DNA of 64,000 bases from Actinokineospora sp. NBRC 105648 (GTDB lineage Bacteria > Actinomycetota > Actinomycetes > Mycobacteriales > Pseudonocardiaceae), in the NCBI RefSeq assembly GCF_030269645.1, contig NZ_BSTR01000032.1:1-64000 (forward strand), in the 5' to 3' direction. A program made the translations under genes and the position numbers. Below, one piece after another: positions 52,822 through 62,790 of the stretch. The notes beneath the pieces were generated by a model that searched no databases, was not told the origin of the DNA, and worked only from the letters and a program-made list of their open reading frames with translations. Numbering within the stretch: position 1 is the stretch's first letter; the number at the start of each line of letters is the position of its first letter.

Positions 52822-54546
52822 ATGTCGTCGGATCAGGCACGCAGGCGAGCGGGCACCCGCCCGCCGCTGGCCGGGCTGCTCGACGAGGCGGGCCGGGCGG
52901 CGGCCGAGGACCCGGCCCTGGCGGCGGCCCTGCTCGAGGAGGCGGTCGGCTCGGGTCTCGGCGCGGCCGATGCCGCGGTGGTCCGCTCGGTGCTCACCCT
53001 GCTGCGGGCCGTGCACACCCCCGCCCTGGGCGCCGACAAGAGACACAGCACCGAGGGGACCGACCGAACCGACAACCTGGATGGCGCCGTGCCCGCGCCG
53101 CGGTCCGGGGTGTTCCCGGTGGTCGACCGGGCGCTGGTGGTGACCATCGACGCGCTGGGCACGATGACCGCGACCCCGGACGCGGTGCGCGACCTGCTCG
53201 GCTACCCGGTCGGCGAGGTCCCGGCCGACGGCATGCGGGCCCTGGTGCACCCCAACGACCTGCCCGCCGTGCAGCGCGCGTTCGAGTCGATGGTGCGCGC
53301 GCCGGGCAGCCAGGTCGAGGTCGACGCCCGGGTCCGGCACGCGGGCGGCCACTGGCTGGTGCTGGGCATCAGCATGGTCAACCTGCTCGACATCACCGGC
53401 ATCAACGCGGTGGTGGCGCACGCGCACAACGTCACCGAGCGGCGCGCCGCCGAGCGGGCGCTGGCCACCGAGCGGTCCCGGCTGCGCGAGCTGGTGCTGC
53501 ACCTGGCGGGCGCGGTGGTCGTCGACGACGGCCTGCGGGTGATCATGGACAACGCCGCGTTCGACAGGCTGCTCGGCACCGGCGGCGCCACCGGGCTGGC
53601 GGTGGCCGAGTTCGTCGACCTGGTCGCCACCGCCTCCGCCGACCGCGCGACCACCCAGGAGCTGCTGGCAGGCCTGGTGCGCTCGGGCACGCCGCACCGC
53701 GGCGTCCGGCTGGCGCTGGCCGACGGGCGGATCGCGACCTGCGACGTGGTCCCGCTGCGCGCGGGCACGCTCTGGTACTTCCGCGACGTCACCCGGGAGA
53801 CCCGGGAGTCCGCGGCCCGCTCGGAGCTGGAGGAGACCAACCGGGCGCTGGAGGAGGCGGCCGCGCTCAAGGGCCGGTTCGTGGCCACCGTCTCGCACGA
53901 GCTGCGCACCCCGCTCACCGCGGTGCTCGCGTTCGGGGAGATGCTGGCCGACTCCCCCGAACCGCTCACCGCGGAGCAGGCAGGCCACCTGCGGGTGATC
54001 AGCCGCAACGCCGAGCGGCTGCTGCGGCTGGTCGACGACCTGCTGCTGCTCTCCCGGCTGGAGACCAACCAGCTGTCGATGGCCTTCACCGAGGTCGACG
54101 TGGCCGACCTGGTGGGCAAGGCGGTCGAGGACCACGCCGCGGTCGCCGTGCGCACCGGCACCGCGGTGACCGCCGAGGTGCGGCCCGGCCCGCCGATCCA
54201 CGGCGACCCGGCCCGGCTCACCCAGGTGCTGGGCAACGTGCTGGCCAACGCGATCAAGTTCACCCCGGCGGGCGGGGCGGTGCGGGTCAGCGCCACCCCG
54301 GCCCGCTCGGGCTGGGAGGTCGCGGTCAGCGACACCGGGATCGGCGTGCCCGCCGCCGACCTGCCGAGGCTGTTCGAGGCGTTCACCCGGGCGTCCAACG
54401 CGAGTGAGGCGGGCATCCCGGGCAGCGGGCTGGGGCTCTCGATCTGCAGGCAGATCGTGGCCGCGCACCAGGGGTCGATGGGGATCGAGAGCACCGAGGG
54501 CATGGGCACCACGGTGCGGATCACCCTGCCGGGGGCGCCGCGATGA
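52822..54546 (+). CDS. PAS-domain sensor histidine kinase of a two-component pair
   Basis: A 574-residue cytosolic kinase. The helical N-terminal domain (LLDEAGRAAAEDPALAAALL) is followed by two PAS domains (about 95-215 and 235-335), HisKA with the phosphorylated histidine in FVATVSHELRTPLTAVLAFG, an N-box LANAIKFTPAGG and G-boxes SDTGIGVP and GSGLGLSICRQIV. The ATG at 52822 has GGAGAG upstream. The stop overlaps the response regulator start (ATGA), so the two form a classical pair. It is divergent from a similar kinase across a 215-base promoter region. Confidence 0.92.
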   Translation: MSSDQARRRAGTRPPLAGLLDEAGRAAAEDPALAAALLEEAVGSGLGAADAAVVRSVLTLLRAVHTPALGADKRHSTEGTDRTDNLDGAVPAPRSGVFPVVDRALVVTIDALGTMTATPDAVRDLLGYPVGEVPADGMRALVHPNDLPAVQRAFESMVRAPGSQVEVDARVRHAGGHWLVLGISMVNLLDITGINAVVAHAHNVTERRAAERALATERSRLRELVLHLAGAVVVDDGLRVIMDNAAFDRLLGTGGATGLAVAEFVDLVATASADRATTQELLAGLVRSGTPHRGVRLALADGRIATCDVVPLRAGTLWYFRDVTRETRESAARSELEETNRALEEAAALKGRFVATVSHELRTPLTAVLAFGEMLADSPEPLTAEQAGHLRVISRNAERLLRLVDDLLLLSRLETNQLSMAFTEVDVADLVGKAVEDHAAVAVRTGTAVTAEVRPGPPIHGDPARLTQVLGNVLANAIKFTPAGGAVRVSATPARSGWEVAVSDTGIGVPAADLPRLFEAFTRASNASEAGIPGSGLGLSICRQIVAAHQGSMGIESTEGMGTTVRITLPGAPR

Positions 54547-55235
54547 GCACCGTGCTGGTGGTCGAGGACGAGCCGGACATCGCGCTGGCGCTGCGGGTCA
54601 TCCTGGAGCGCGCGGGCCACCAGGTGCGGGTGGCGCCCGACGGCCGGGAGGGTCTGCGCGCGCTGCACGAGACCCGGCCGACGCTGGTGCTGCTGGACAT
54701 CGGGCTGCCGGTGCTCGACGGCTGGGCGGTGCTCGAGCGCATCCGCGACGTCAGCGACGTGCCGGTGCTGCTGCTCACCGCGCACGGCATGGAGGCCGAC
54801 AAGGTCCGCGGCCTGCGCGGCGGCGCCGACGACTACCTGACCAAGCCGTTCTCCACCGCCGAGCTGCTGGCCAGGATCGAGGCGGTGCTGCGCCGCGCCG
54901 ACGGCGCCGGGCAGTCCGACGGCCCGGTCGAGGTCTACGACGACGGCGCGGTCCGGATGGACCACCGGTCCCGCCGGGTGTACGTGTGCGGGGTGGAGGC
55001 CGAGGTCAACGCCACCGAGTACCGGTTGCTGGCCACCTTCGTCGCGCACCGGGGCGCGGTGCTCTCGCCGCGCCAGCTGCTGGCGCTGGTGTGGAACGAC
55101 CCGACCGGCATCGGCGCGGAGCGGGTCAAGTTCGCCGTGCTCCGGCTGCGCCGCAAGCTCGGCTGGACCGCCCAGGACTCGCCGATCCGGGCCGCGCGCG
55201 GCATGGGCTACCGCTACGACCCGCCCCGGACCTGA
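54543..55235 (+). CDS. OmpR-family response regulator
   Basis: A 230-residue regulator. The receiver domain has the acidic pair VVEDEPDI, the phosphorylated Asp52 in VLLDIGLP, the threonine LLLTAHG and the lysine DYLTKPFS. The C-terminal winged helix shows VNATEYRLLATFVAHRGAVL and VKFAVLRLRRKLG, ending in GMGYRYDPP. Translationally coupled to the upstream kinase. Confidence 0.93.
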   Translation: MSTVLVVEDEPDIALALRVILERAGHQVRVAPDGREGLRALHETRPTLVLLDIGLPVLDGWAVLERIRDVSDVPVLLLTAHGMEADKVRGLRGGADDYLTKPFSTAELLARIEAVLRRADGAGQSDGPVEVYDDGAVRMDHRSRRVYVCGVEAEVNATEYRLLATFVAHRGAVLSPRQLLALVWNDPTGIGAERVKFAVLRLRRKLGWTAQDSPIRAARGMGYRYDPPRT

Positions 55236-55568
55236 CTCGGACTCACCTGACCCTGGCCCGGCGTGGCGCCCGCGAAGGTGACCTTGAGTGAGGCCGACAA
55301 AACGCCCATAATTCGCACGCACTCATCGCTAATCGGGCCGACAAAGTCCGTCCGATCGCGAAAAGATAGTGACGGAAGCTAACGAAAGACAACTGATACA
55401 CCGTATTGACACGCGCCGCCGCCAGATTTCCCGGCACTGTTTATTTCCCAGGGATCCAGTGTGAACCAGGACACATGGCGAAGGTAAAGGCCGATGTTAC
55501 GATCCGCGCTCGCACGGCCCGGGCACCGGCTCGGGCCGCCACCGGTGGACGCGCGACCGGGAGGGGCC
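55236..55568. promoter_or_regulatory. Upstream region of the XRE regulator
   Basis: 333 bases, AT-richer in the middle. GGCCGACAAA occurs twice (55292-55301 and 55336-55345), 44 bases apart. A TTGACA-like hexamer sits at 55405-55410 but no matching -10 is convincing. No gene is supported; a frame starting at 55475 (MAKVKADVTIRARTAR) is the only candidate and lacks family support. Confidence 0.45.
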
Positions 55569-56942
55569 ATGGCCACCGACACCACCCGGGACCCCCGCCA
55601 GTGGCACGAGTTCGGCAGGCGGCTGCGCGACTGGCGCAGGCGCGCGGGCCTCACCCAGGCCCAGCTCGGCCTGCGGGTCGGCTACCACCACAGCCTGATC
55701 TCCAAGCTGGAGAGCGGTGTGCGGGTCCCGCCCGCGGGTCTGGTGGACCGCCTCGACGACTTCCTCGGCGCGGGTGGCGAACTGGTCGCGCTCTGCCGCG
55801 AGCCCGCGCACGAGCCCGACCCTCCACAACGGACACTGCTGTCGGTGCTGCCCGGCGCCGCGGCCGAGCGGGCCGAGCTGGCGATCCGGTTCTGGCCGAC
55901 GACGCTGCCCGCCGACGGCCTGGGCTGCCCGCTGCACGGCCCGGTCGAGTGCCCGGTGCCCGACCTGGCGACCGCGCGCGACCTGCTGGCCCTCATCGGA
56001 CCCGGCCGGACCCCGCCGCGCGGCACCGAACCGGACCTGACGCACGCGCTGACCGCGCTGCTGGCCGAGTACACCCGGCTGAGCCTGGAGAGCCACTCGG
56101 ACACGATCCTGGAGTCGGTGGAGTGGCTGCTGCACGCGCTGGCGAGGCTGGGCGAACGCGGTGAGCCCGCCCCCGCGCACGTCCGGCTGGCCGCCTACTT
56201 CGCCGCCATCGCGGGCAGGCTGCGCCTGCACCGGGGCAGGCGCGCGCTGAGCATGGCCTGGTTCGGCCACGGCCTGCGCAACGCCGACCTGGGCGGCGAC
56301 GTGGGCGCCCGGGTGCGGCTGCTGGCCGAGCTGACCGCGCTGGCCCGGCTCGACGGCGACGTGGACACCGCGCTGGCCTGCGGGCGGGCGATGGCCGCGG
56401 CCGACCCGGGCCGGGCGTGGACCGCCACCCTGGCCGACCTGGCGCTCGCCCGCGGCCACGCGCTGGCCGGTGACGACGTGGAGTGCCTGCGGCACCTGGC
56501 CGGGGCCGAGCGCGGGCTGGGCAGGCTCGACGAGCGCGACCGGCTCGAGGTGCCCTGGCTGGCGGGCTCGATGGGCAGGCTGCGGGTCGACTCGGCGGCC
56601 GGTGGCGCGCTGCGCGACCTGGCCGCGCTCACCGGCGACCGGGCGCTGGCTCGGCGCGCGGTGGCGGTGACCGCCGAGGCGGTCGACCTCGTGCCGGAGC
56701 GGATGCGCCCGGCGTACCTGCTGCTGGTGCTGCGGCTGGCCGACGCGCACGCCTGCGCGGGCGAACCGGACGCCGCGGTGGCGGTGGCCGAGCCGGTGGC
56801 CCGCGAGGCGGAGCTGGCGGGTCGGGCCACGATCAGCGCCGAGCTGGGTGGTCTTCGGGCGCGCTTGGGGCGCCGTTGGGGCGCGGTGCCCGAGGTCCGG
56901 GCGTTCACCGCGGAGCAGCGACCCCATACGACTTGGCCATAA
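55569..56942 (+). CDS. XRE-family regulator with helical repeats
   Basis: A 457-residue transcription factor. The N-terminal helix-turn-helix (about 12-65) has FGRRLRDWRRRAGLTQAQLG and HSLISKLESGVRVPP, the HTH_31 type of actinomycetes. The rest is a long alanine-rich helical domain, probably TPR-like (SMAWFGHGLRNADLGGDV, then LADLALARGHALAGDD). Two cysteines in LGCPLHGPVECPVPD are notable. The ATG at 55569 has GGGAGGGG upstream. Targets are unknown; the secreted peptidase follows in the same direction but has its own promoter region. Confidence 0.8.
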   Translation: MATDTTRDPRQWHEFGRRLRDWRRRAGLTQAQLGLRVGYHHSLISKLESGVRVPPAGLVDRLDDFLGAGGELVALCREPAHEPDPPQRTLLSVLPGAAAERAELAIRFWPTTLPADGLGCPLHGPVECPVPDLATARDLLALIGPGRTPPRGTEPDLTHALTALLAEYTRLSLESHSDTILESVEWLLHALARLGERGEPAPAHVRLAAYFAAIAGRLRLHRGRRALSMAWFGHGLRNADLGGDVGARVRLLAELTALARLDGDVDTALACGRAMAAADPGRAWTATLADLALARGHALAGDDVECLRHLAGAERGLGRLDERDRLEVPWLAGSMGRLRVDSAAGGALRDLAALTGDRALARRAVAVTAEAVDLVPERMRPAYLLLVLRLADAHACAGEPDAAVAVAEPVAREAELAGRATISAELGGLRARLGRRWGAVPEVRAFTAEQRPHTTWP

Positions 56943-57209
56943 CTACTTTGCGCGTCCGGAAATCGAACACCCGCTTTCACCTCACCATTCACGGCGGCGC
57001 GGGTAAATGCATCCCACTCCCCGGTGTATGGGGATTTGCCGGAAGTTGACAATCGGGCGTTCCCAGCATGGATTCCATTGACTGTCACATGGCCATATCT
57101 GAATGCTTCGCTGCGCTCGGTGACGTCCGCGTTCCCACCGGCGGTGCGCTCTGCCCACAAGGCGGGGCCCGGCCGTACTGAGCACCACCCTGCCCACAAG
57201 GAGCACTCG

Positions 57210-60200
57210 ATGAAGCGCAGAACGATGACAGCCGGGGTCGCCCTGGCTGTCTTCGCTGGGACGGCGGTCGCCTTGACCGTCAGCCCGGTGTTCGCCAGCC
57301 AAGAGCAGCAAGCCCAGACCCAGGACCGCCAGGCCCTGGCCGTCTCGGCCGCCGACCGCGCGGCCGCCAGCGGCGCGGACGCGCTGGCCAAGGGCCCGGA
57401 CGAGACCTACTCGCGTGACCTGGTCACGCCCTACACCGCCGACCTCTACTCGGTGAGCTACCAGCGCAGCTACCGCGGCCTCCCGGTCGTCGGCGGCGAC
57501 GCCACCGTGCTGGCCGACGGCCAGGGCCGCGTGCAGGCCATCATGGCCGCGACCAAGTCGAAGGTGGCCGTCCCGTCCACCTCGGCCCGCGTCGGCAAGG
57601 CCGCCGCCGAGCAGACCTCCCGGGGCCTGCAGGCCAAGACCGACAAGGTCGAGTCCAGCCGGCTGGTCGTCAAGGTCGTCAACGACGCGCCGAAGCTCGC
57701 CTGGGAGCACGTGCTCGTCGGCAGCTCCAAGGAGGGTGGCCCGAGCCACCTCAACGTCTGGGTCGACGCCAACACCGGCGCGGTCCTGGACAAGGTCGAG
57801 GACGCCGCCCACGGCACCGTCAACGGTGAGTGGAACGGCAACGTCAACATCGACACCACCAACTCCGGTGGCACCTACCGGCTGGTGGACCCGAACCGCC
57901 CCGGCCTGCAGTGCGCCGACTACACCGGTGGCACCGTGTTCTCGAAGTCCTCGGACTCGTGGGGCACCGGCTCGGAGACCAGCAAGGAAACCGGCTGTGG
58001 CGAGCTCATGTACGCCGCCCAGCAGGAGTGGAACATGCTCCGCGACTGGCTCGGCCGCACCAGCCACAACGGCTCCGGCCGCAGCTGGCCCGCCAAGGTC
58101 GGCCTGAACGAGCAGAACGCCTACTGGGACGGCTCCCAGATCACCATCGGCAAGAACTCCGCGGGCAAGTGGATCGCGTCCATGGACGTCGTCGGCCACG
58201 AGTACGGCCACGGCCTCGACCAGAACACCCCCGGTGGCACCTCCTCGGAGGCCGGCCTGGGTGAGGGCACCGGCGACATCTTCGGCGCCCTGACCGAGGC
58301 GTACGCCAACAACGCCAAGGACACCCCGGACTACCTGGTCGGCGAGACGATCAACCTCGTCGGCAACGGCCCGATCCGCAACATGTACAACCCGTCGCAG
58401 GTCGGCAACAACCCGAACTGCTACAGCTCCTCGATCCCCAACACCGAGGTGCACGCGGCCGCGGGCCCGCTGAACCACTGGTTCTACCTGCTGGCCGAGG
58501 GCAACAACCCCGGCGGCGGCAAGCCCACCAGCCCCATCTGCTCGGGTGGACCGTCCTCGGTCACCGGCGTGGGCATCAAGGACGCCGGGCGCGTCTTCTA
58601 CGGCGGCATGCTGCTCAAGACCAGCGGCATGACCTACAAGAAGTACCGCGTCGCCACCCTGACCGCGGCGAAGAACCTCGACGCGACCTGCAACCTGTAC
58701 AACCGCACCAAGGCCGCGTGGGACGCCATCACCCTGCCCGCGCAGTCCGGTGAGCCGACCTCCTGCACCCCGCAGGGCGGCAACGAGTTCTCCCTGTCGC
58801 TGAGCCCGGCCTCGGGTTCGATCGCCAAGGGCGCCTCGGGCACCTTCTCCGTCGCGACCCAGACCACCTCGGGCTCGGCGCAGAACGTCTCGCTGTCGGC
58901 GACCGGCCAGCCCTCGGGCGTGACCGTCTCCTTCAACCCGTCCTCGGTGCAGTCCGGTGCCTCCTCGACCGCGACCGTCTCCGTGGGCGCGAACGTCACC
59001 GCGGGCTCGTACACCATCACCGTGACCGGTGCCGGTGCGACCAGCCACACCGCGACGTACAACCTGACCGTGACCGGTGGCAACGACCCCGACCCGAACC
59101 CGACCGCGCCGAACATCGACGTGGCCGCGGTTCAGGCGCACCTGTCCCAGCTCGGCACCATCGCCTCGCAGAACGGCGGCAACCGCCGCGCCGGTAGCGC
59201 GGGCTACACCGCGTCGGTCGCGTACGTCAAGAGCAAGCTGACCGCCGCGGGCTTCACCGTGTCGGAGCAGGTCTGCACCACGTGCACCTACCGGTCGAAC
59301 AACATCATCGCCGACTGGCCGGGTGGCGACGTCAACAACACCTACATGTTCGGTTCCCACCTCGACGGCGTGGCCGCGGGCCCGGGCATCAACGACAACG
59401 GCTCCGGTTCGGCCACGCTCCTCGAGGTCGCCCTGCAGCTCGCGGCGAAGAACCCGACCCTGGCCAAGCACATCCGCTTCGGCTGGTGGACCGACGAGGA
59501 GCAGGGCCTCAACGGCTCGAAGTTCTACGTCAGCCAGCTGACCTCGGCGCAGAAGACGGCGATCAAGGGCTACTACAACTTCGACATGGTCGCGTCGAAG
59601 AACGGTGGCTACTTCATCAACAACATCAACACCGCCGTCGCCACCCCGCTCAAGGAGTACTGGAACAGCCTGAACCTGTCCCCGGAGGAGAACGTCGAGG
59701 GCGCAGGCCGCTCCGACGACTACTCCTTCCAGCAGGCGGGCATCCCGTCCTCGGGCTACGCCACCGGTGCCTCGGCCCGCAAGACCTCGGCCCAGGCCAC
59801 CAAGTGGGGCGGCACCGCGAACGCGGCGTACGACGCCTGCTACCACAGCTCGTGCGACACCACCAGCAACATCAACGCCACGGCTCTCGACCGCAGCGCT
59901 GACGGTGTGGCGTACACGATCTGGAAGCTCGCGGTGACCAGCACGCCGAACCCGACCAACGACTTCTCGGTGTCGTTGAGCCCGACCTCGGGCACGGTTC
60001 AGCCGGGCAACTCGGCCACCACCACGGTGTCGACCCAGACCACCTCTGGTTCGGCGCAGAACGTCACCCTGTCGGCCACGGGCGCTCCCTCGGGCGTGAC
60101 CGTGTCCTTCAACCCGAGCTCGGTGCAGACCGGTGCCTCCTCCACCGCGACCATCAACGTCGGTTCGTCGGTCGCCGCGGGCACCTACTCGATCACCATC

Positions 60201-60722
60201 TCGGGCGTGGGCAGCACGACCAAGTCGGCGACCTACACGCTGACCGTCGGCGGCACCAACCCGGGCAACTGCACCGGCGCGAACGTGATCGCCAACGGTG
60301 GGTTCGAGAGCGGCACCTCGCCGTGGACCACCACCTCCGGCGTGATCGACGCCTCGGCGCAGGAGCCGGCGCACGGCGGTTCCTACAAGGCGTGGCTGAA
60401 CGGTTGGGGCTCCGCCCGGACCGACTCCGCCGCGCAGTCGGTGACCATCCCGGCCGGTTGCTCGAACTCGACCCTGTCGTACTGGCTGCACATCGACACG
60501 GACGAGACCGAGAACGTCGCCTACGACAAGCTGACCGTCACGGTCGGCGGCACCACGGTGGCGAGCTACTCGAACACCAACGCCAACAGTGGCTACCAGC
60601 AGGTCAACGTCAACGTCGGCCAGTTCGCCGGCCAGACGGTGACCGTCAAGTTCAACGGTGTCGAGGACGCCAGCCTGCAGACCAGCTTCGTCATCGACGA
60701 CGTGTCCCTGCAGACCAGCTGA
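57210..60722 (+). CDS. Secreted double peptidase: M4 thermolysin-like plus M28 aminopeptidase
   Basis: 1170 residues. A signal peptide ([20 protein letters not shown]) is followed by an FTP/PepSY-type propeptide to about 200. The M4 domain has the zinc site [14 protein letters not shown] and the third ligand in [13 protein letters not shown], with the proton-donor [15 protein letters not shown] first Ig-like repeat (about 525-620) leads to an M28 domain with [32 protein letters not shown] and NFDMVAS. Then come a second near-identical repeat and a C-terminal jelly-roll domain ([15 protein letters not shown]). Endopeptidase and aminopeptidase on one chain would release amino acids from proteins outside the cell. 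ATG is preceded by AAGGAG. It ends at a strong terminator. Confidence 0.93.
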   Translation: MKRRTMTAGVALAVFAGTAVALTVSPVFASQEQQAQTQDRQALAVSAADRAAASGADALAKGPDETYSRDLVTPYTADLYSVSYQRSYRGLPVVGGDATVLADGQGRVQAIMAATKSKVAVPSTSARVGKAAAEQTSRGLQAKTDKVESSRLVVKVVNDAPKLAWEHVLVGSSKEGGPSHLNVWVDANTGAVLDKVEDAAHGTVNGEWNGNVNIDTTNSGGTYRLVDPNRPGLQCADYTGGTVFSKSSDSWGTGSETSKETGCGELMYAAQQEWNMLRDWLGRTSHNGSGRSWPAKVGLNEQNAYWDGSQITIGKNSAGKWIASMDVVGHEYGHGLDQNTPGGTSSEAGLGEGTGDIFGALTEAYANNAKDTPDYLVGETINLVGNGPIRNMYNPSQVGNNPNCYSSSIPNTEVHAAAGPLNHWFYLLAEGNNPGGGKPTSPICSGGPSSVTGVGIKDAGRVFYGGMLLKTSGMTYKKYRVATLTAAKNLDATCNLYNRTKAAWDAITLPAQSGEPTSCTPQGGNEFSLSLSPASGSIAKGASGTFSVATQTTSGSAQNVSLSATGQPSGVTVSFNPSSVQSGASSTATVSVGANVTAGSYTITVTGAGATSHTATYNLTVTGGNDPDPNPTAPNIDVAAVQAHLSQLGTIASQNGGNRRAGSAGYTASVAYVKSKLTAAGFTVSEQVCTTCTYRSNNIIADWPGGDVNNTYMFGSHLDGVAAGPGINDNGSGSATLLEVALQLAAKNPTLAKHIRFGWWTDEEQGLNGSKFYVSQLTSAQKTAIKGYYNFDMVASKNGGYFINNINTAVATPLKEYWNSLNLSPEENVEGAGRSDDYSFQQAGIPSSGYATGASARKTSAQATKWGGTANAAYDACYHSSCDTTSNINATALDRSADGVAYTIWKLAVTSTPNPTNDFSVSLSPTSGTVQPGNSATTTVSTQTTSGSAQNVTLSATGAPSGVTVSFNPSSVQTGASSTATINVGSSVAAGTYSITISGVGSTTKSATYTLTVGGTNPGNCTGANVIANGGFESGTSPWTTTSGVIDASAQEPAHGGSYKAWLNGWGSARTDSAAQSVTIPAGCSNSTLSYWLHIDTDETENVAYDKLTVTVGGTTVASYSNTNANSGYQQVNVNVGQFAGQTVTVKFNGVEDASLQTSFVIDDVSLQTS
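58782..59072 (+). repeat. Ig-like repeat 1 within the double peptidase
   Basis: A module of about 97 residues ([20 protein letters not shown] onward) that recurs later with most residues kept, including [20 protein letters not shown] and the following SFNPSSVQ. It links the M4 and M28 domains. Confidence 0.85.
59958..60248 (+). repeat. Ig-like repeat 2 within the double peptidase
   Basis: The second copy ([20 protein letters not shown] onward, same length as copy 1), linking the M28 domain to the C-terminal jelly-roll. Nucleotide identity is also high. Confidence 0.85.
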
Positions 60723-60748
60723 ACCAGCACTAGCTAGACCCACCTGAG

Positions 60749-60789
60749 GCAGGGGTGGGGCGCTCCGGCGCCCCACCCCTGCTTCTTTT
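60749..60789 (+). terminator. Intrinsic terminator after the double peptidase
   Basis: A perfect 15-bp stem, GCAGGGGTGGGGCGC with GCGCCCCACCCCTGC, a TCCG tetraloop and TTCTTTT directly after it. Confidence 0.93.
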
Positions 60790-60862
60790 GGCGGCCCACC
60801 CGGATCGGACATCCAGGGCATTAGTCACTTTTAGTAGCTGTTCGATTGCGCAGAAAACATAT

Positions 60863-60875
60863 ATTGGCTACCAAT
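60863..60875. promoter_or_regulatory. Palindrome upstream of the asparagine synthase gene
   Basis: ATTGG-CTA-CCAAT, a perfect 5-3-5 inverted repeat in an AT-rich stretch 35 bases before the start. A possible operator, for example of the MarR-type regulator encoded downstream. The 10-mer GGAGGCACGA occurs at 60882-60891 and again at 60901-60910, duplicating the ribosome site. Confidence 0.4.
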
Positions 60876-60909
60876 GTAGTTGGAGGCACGACACACACGG
60901 GGAGGCACG

Positions 60910-62739
60910 ATGTGCGGGATCGTCGGCTGGGTGGGCTTCGACCAGGACCTGACGCAGGCGCGGCCGGTGCTCGCGGCGATGACCGAGACGATGGCCTGCC
61001 GCGGCCCCGACGACTCGGGCACCTGGCTCGCCCGGCACGCCGCGCTGGGGCACCGCAGGCTCGCGGTGATCGACCTGCCCGGCGGCGCGCAGCCGATGGC
61101 GGTGGACACCCCCGAGGGCGCGCTGGCCATGGTCTACAGCGGTGAGGCCTACAACTTCACCGAGCTGCGCGCCGAGCTGGCGGGCCGCGGCCACCGGTTC
61201 CGCACCGACAGCGACACCGAGGTGGTGCTGCGCGGCTACCTGGAGTGGGGCCCGGCCATCGCGGAGCGGCTCAACGGGATGTACGCGTTCGCGATCTGGG
61301 ACGCGCGCACCGAGCGGCTGGTGATGATCCGGGACCGGATGGGCATCAAGCCGTTCTACTACCACCCCACCGCCGACGGGGTGCTGTTCGGGTCCGAGCC
61401 CAAGGCGATCCTGGCGAACCCGCTGGCCGAGCCGGTGGTCGACGCGGCGGGGCTGCGGGAGCTGTTCACCTTCACCAAGACCCCCGGCGCCGCGGTGTGG
61501 GCGGGCATGCGGGAGGTGCTGCCGGGCACGGTGGTCACCGTCGACCGCGGCGGCGTGCGCGAGCACACCTACTGGCGGCTCGACGCCCGCGAGCACACCG
61601 ACGACACCGAGACCACGGTGGCCACCGTCCGCGAGCTGCTCGACGACATCGTGCGCAGGCAGCTGGTCGCCGACGTGCCGCGGTGCGTGCTGCTCTCCGG
61701 CGGCCTGGACTCCAGCGCGCTGACCGCGCTCGCGGCCGGGCAGCTGGGCGCCGAACAGGTCCGCAGCTTCGCGGTGGACTTCGTCGGGCAGGCGGAGAAC
61801 TTCGTGCCCGACGAGCTGCGCGCCACCCCGGACGGGCCGTTCGTGCACGACGTCGCCGAGCACGTCGGGTCGGCGCACGAGGACATCGTGCTGGACACGA
61901 GCGCGCTGGCCGACCCGGAGCTGCGCCGCAGGGTGGTCACCGCCCGCGACCTGCCGTTGGGGCTGGGCGACATGGACAGCTCGCTCTACCTGCTGTTCAA
62001 GGCCATCCGGCAGCGCTCCACGGTGGCGCTGTCCGGCGAGTCGGCCGACGAGGTGTTCGGCGGCTACAAGTGGTTCCACCAGCCCGAGGTGCAGCGGGCG
62101 GACACCTTCCCCTGGCTGGCGGCGCAGTCGATGATCCCGACGCGCAGCGGGCTGGTGCCCGAGGTGGAGGCACTGCTCGACCTCCCCGGCTACGTGGCCG
62201 ACCAGTACCGCTCGGCGCTTGCCGAGGTCGACCACCTGCCCGGCGCGGACCCGCACGAGCGCCGGATGCGCGAGATCTGCCACCTGCACCTGACCCGGTT
62301 CGTGCGCACGCTGCTCGACCGCAAGGACCGGATGAGCATGGCCGTGGGGCTGGAGGTACGGGTGCCGTTCTGCGACCACCGGCTGGTCGAGTACGTCTAC
62401 AACACCCCGTGGTCGCTCAAGACCTTCGACGGCCGGGAGAAGAGCCTGCTGCGCGCGGCCACCCGGGACGTGCTGCCGCGGTCGGTGGCGGAGCGGGTGA
62501 AGAGCCCGTACCCGTCCACACAGGACCCGAGGTACACCGTGGAGCTGCAGCAGCAGGTGAAGGAGCTGGTGGTCGCCCGCGACCACGCGCTGTTCGACCT
62601 GGTGGACCACCGCGCGGTCGAGGAGATGGCCCAGCTCGACCCCGCGAGCATCGGCCAGATGGCCCGGTTCGGCCTGGAGCGGGTGCTCGACCTGGCGGTG
62701 TGGCTGGACATCTACCGCCCCCGGGTGCGACTGTCCTGA
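60910..62739 (+). CDS. asnB: Glutamine-hydrolysing asparagine synthase
   Basis: 609 residues. The class II glutaminase domain starts with the nucleophilic cysteine (MCGIVGWVGF), has ACRGPDDSGTW, GHRRLAVIDL, the ammonia-channel region MYAFAIWD and RDRMGIKPFYY. The synthetase domain has the ATP pyrophosphatase loop LLSGGLDSSALTAL and ALSGESADEVFGGYKW. Length and domain order match AsnB, which makes asparagine from aspartate, glutamine and ATP. The second GGAGG copy precedes ATG. It is followed by a MarR regulator 51 bases later, an unusual neighbour for a housekeeping AsnB, so a role in specialised metabolism cannot be excluded. Confidence 0.92.
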   Translation: MCGIVGWVGFDQDLTQARPVLAAMTETMACRGPDDSGTWLARHAALGHRRLAVIDLPGGAQPMAVDTPEGALAMVYSGEAYNFTELRAELAGRGHRFRTDSDTEVVLRGYLEWGPAIAERLNGMYAFAIWDARTERLVMIRDRMGIKPFYYHPTADGVLFGSEPKAILANPLAEPVVDAAGLRELFTFTKTPGAAVWAGMREVLPGTVVTVDRGGVREHTYWRLDAREHTDDTETTVATVRELLDDIVRRQLVADVPRCVLLSGGLDSSALTALAAGQLGAEQVRSFAVDFVGQAENFVPDELRATPDGPFVHDVAEHVGSAHEDIVLDTSALADPELRRRVVTARDLPLGLGDMDSSLYLLFKAIRQRSTVALSGESADEVFGGYKWFHQPEVQRADTFPWLAAQSMIPTRSGLVPEVEALLDLPGYVADQYRSALAEVDHLPGADPHERRMREICHLHLTRFVRTLLDRKDRMSMAVGLEVRVPFCDHRLVEYVYNTPWSLKTFDGREKSLLRAATRDVLPRSVAERVKSPYPSTQDPRYTVELQQQVKELVVARDHALFDLVDHRAVEEMAQLDPASIGQMARFGLERVLDLAVWLDIYRPRVRLS

Positions 62740-62790
62740 CCCGACGGCGGGACAGCCCCCGCCGCCCGCGGCGGCCCCGGGAGGCACACG

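Noticed and set aside
55475-56164. Plus-strand frame beginning MAKVKADVTIRARTAR
   Set aside because: It runs into low-complexity Arg/Ala/Gly/Pro sequence across the XRE gene in another frame, and has no family support.
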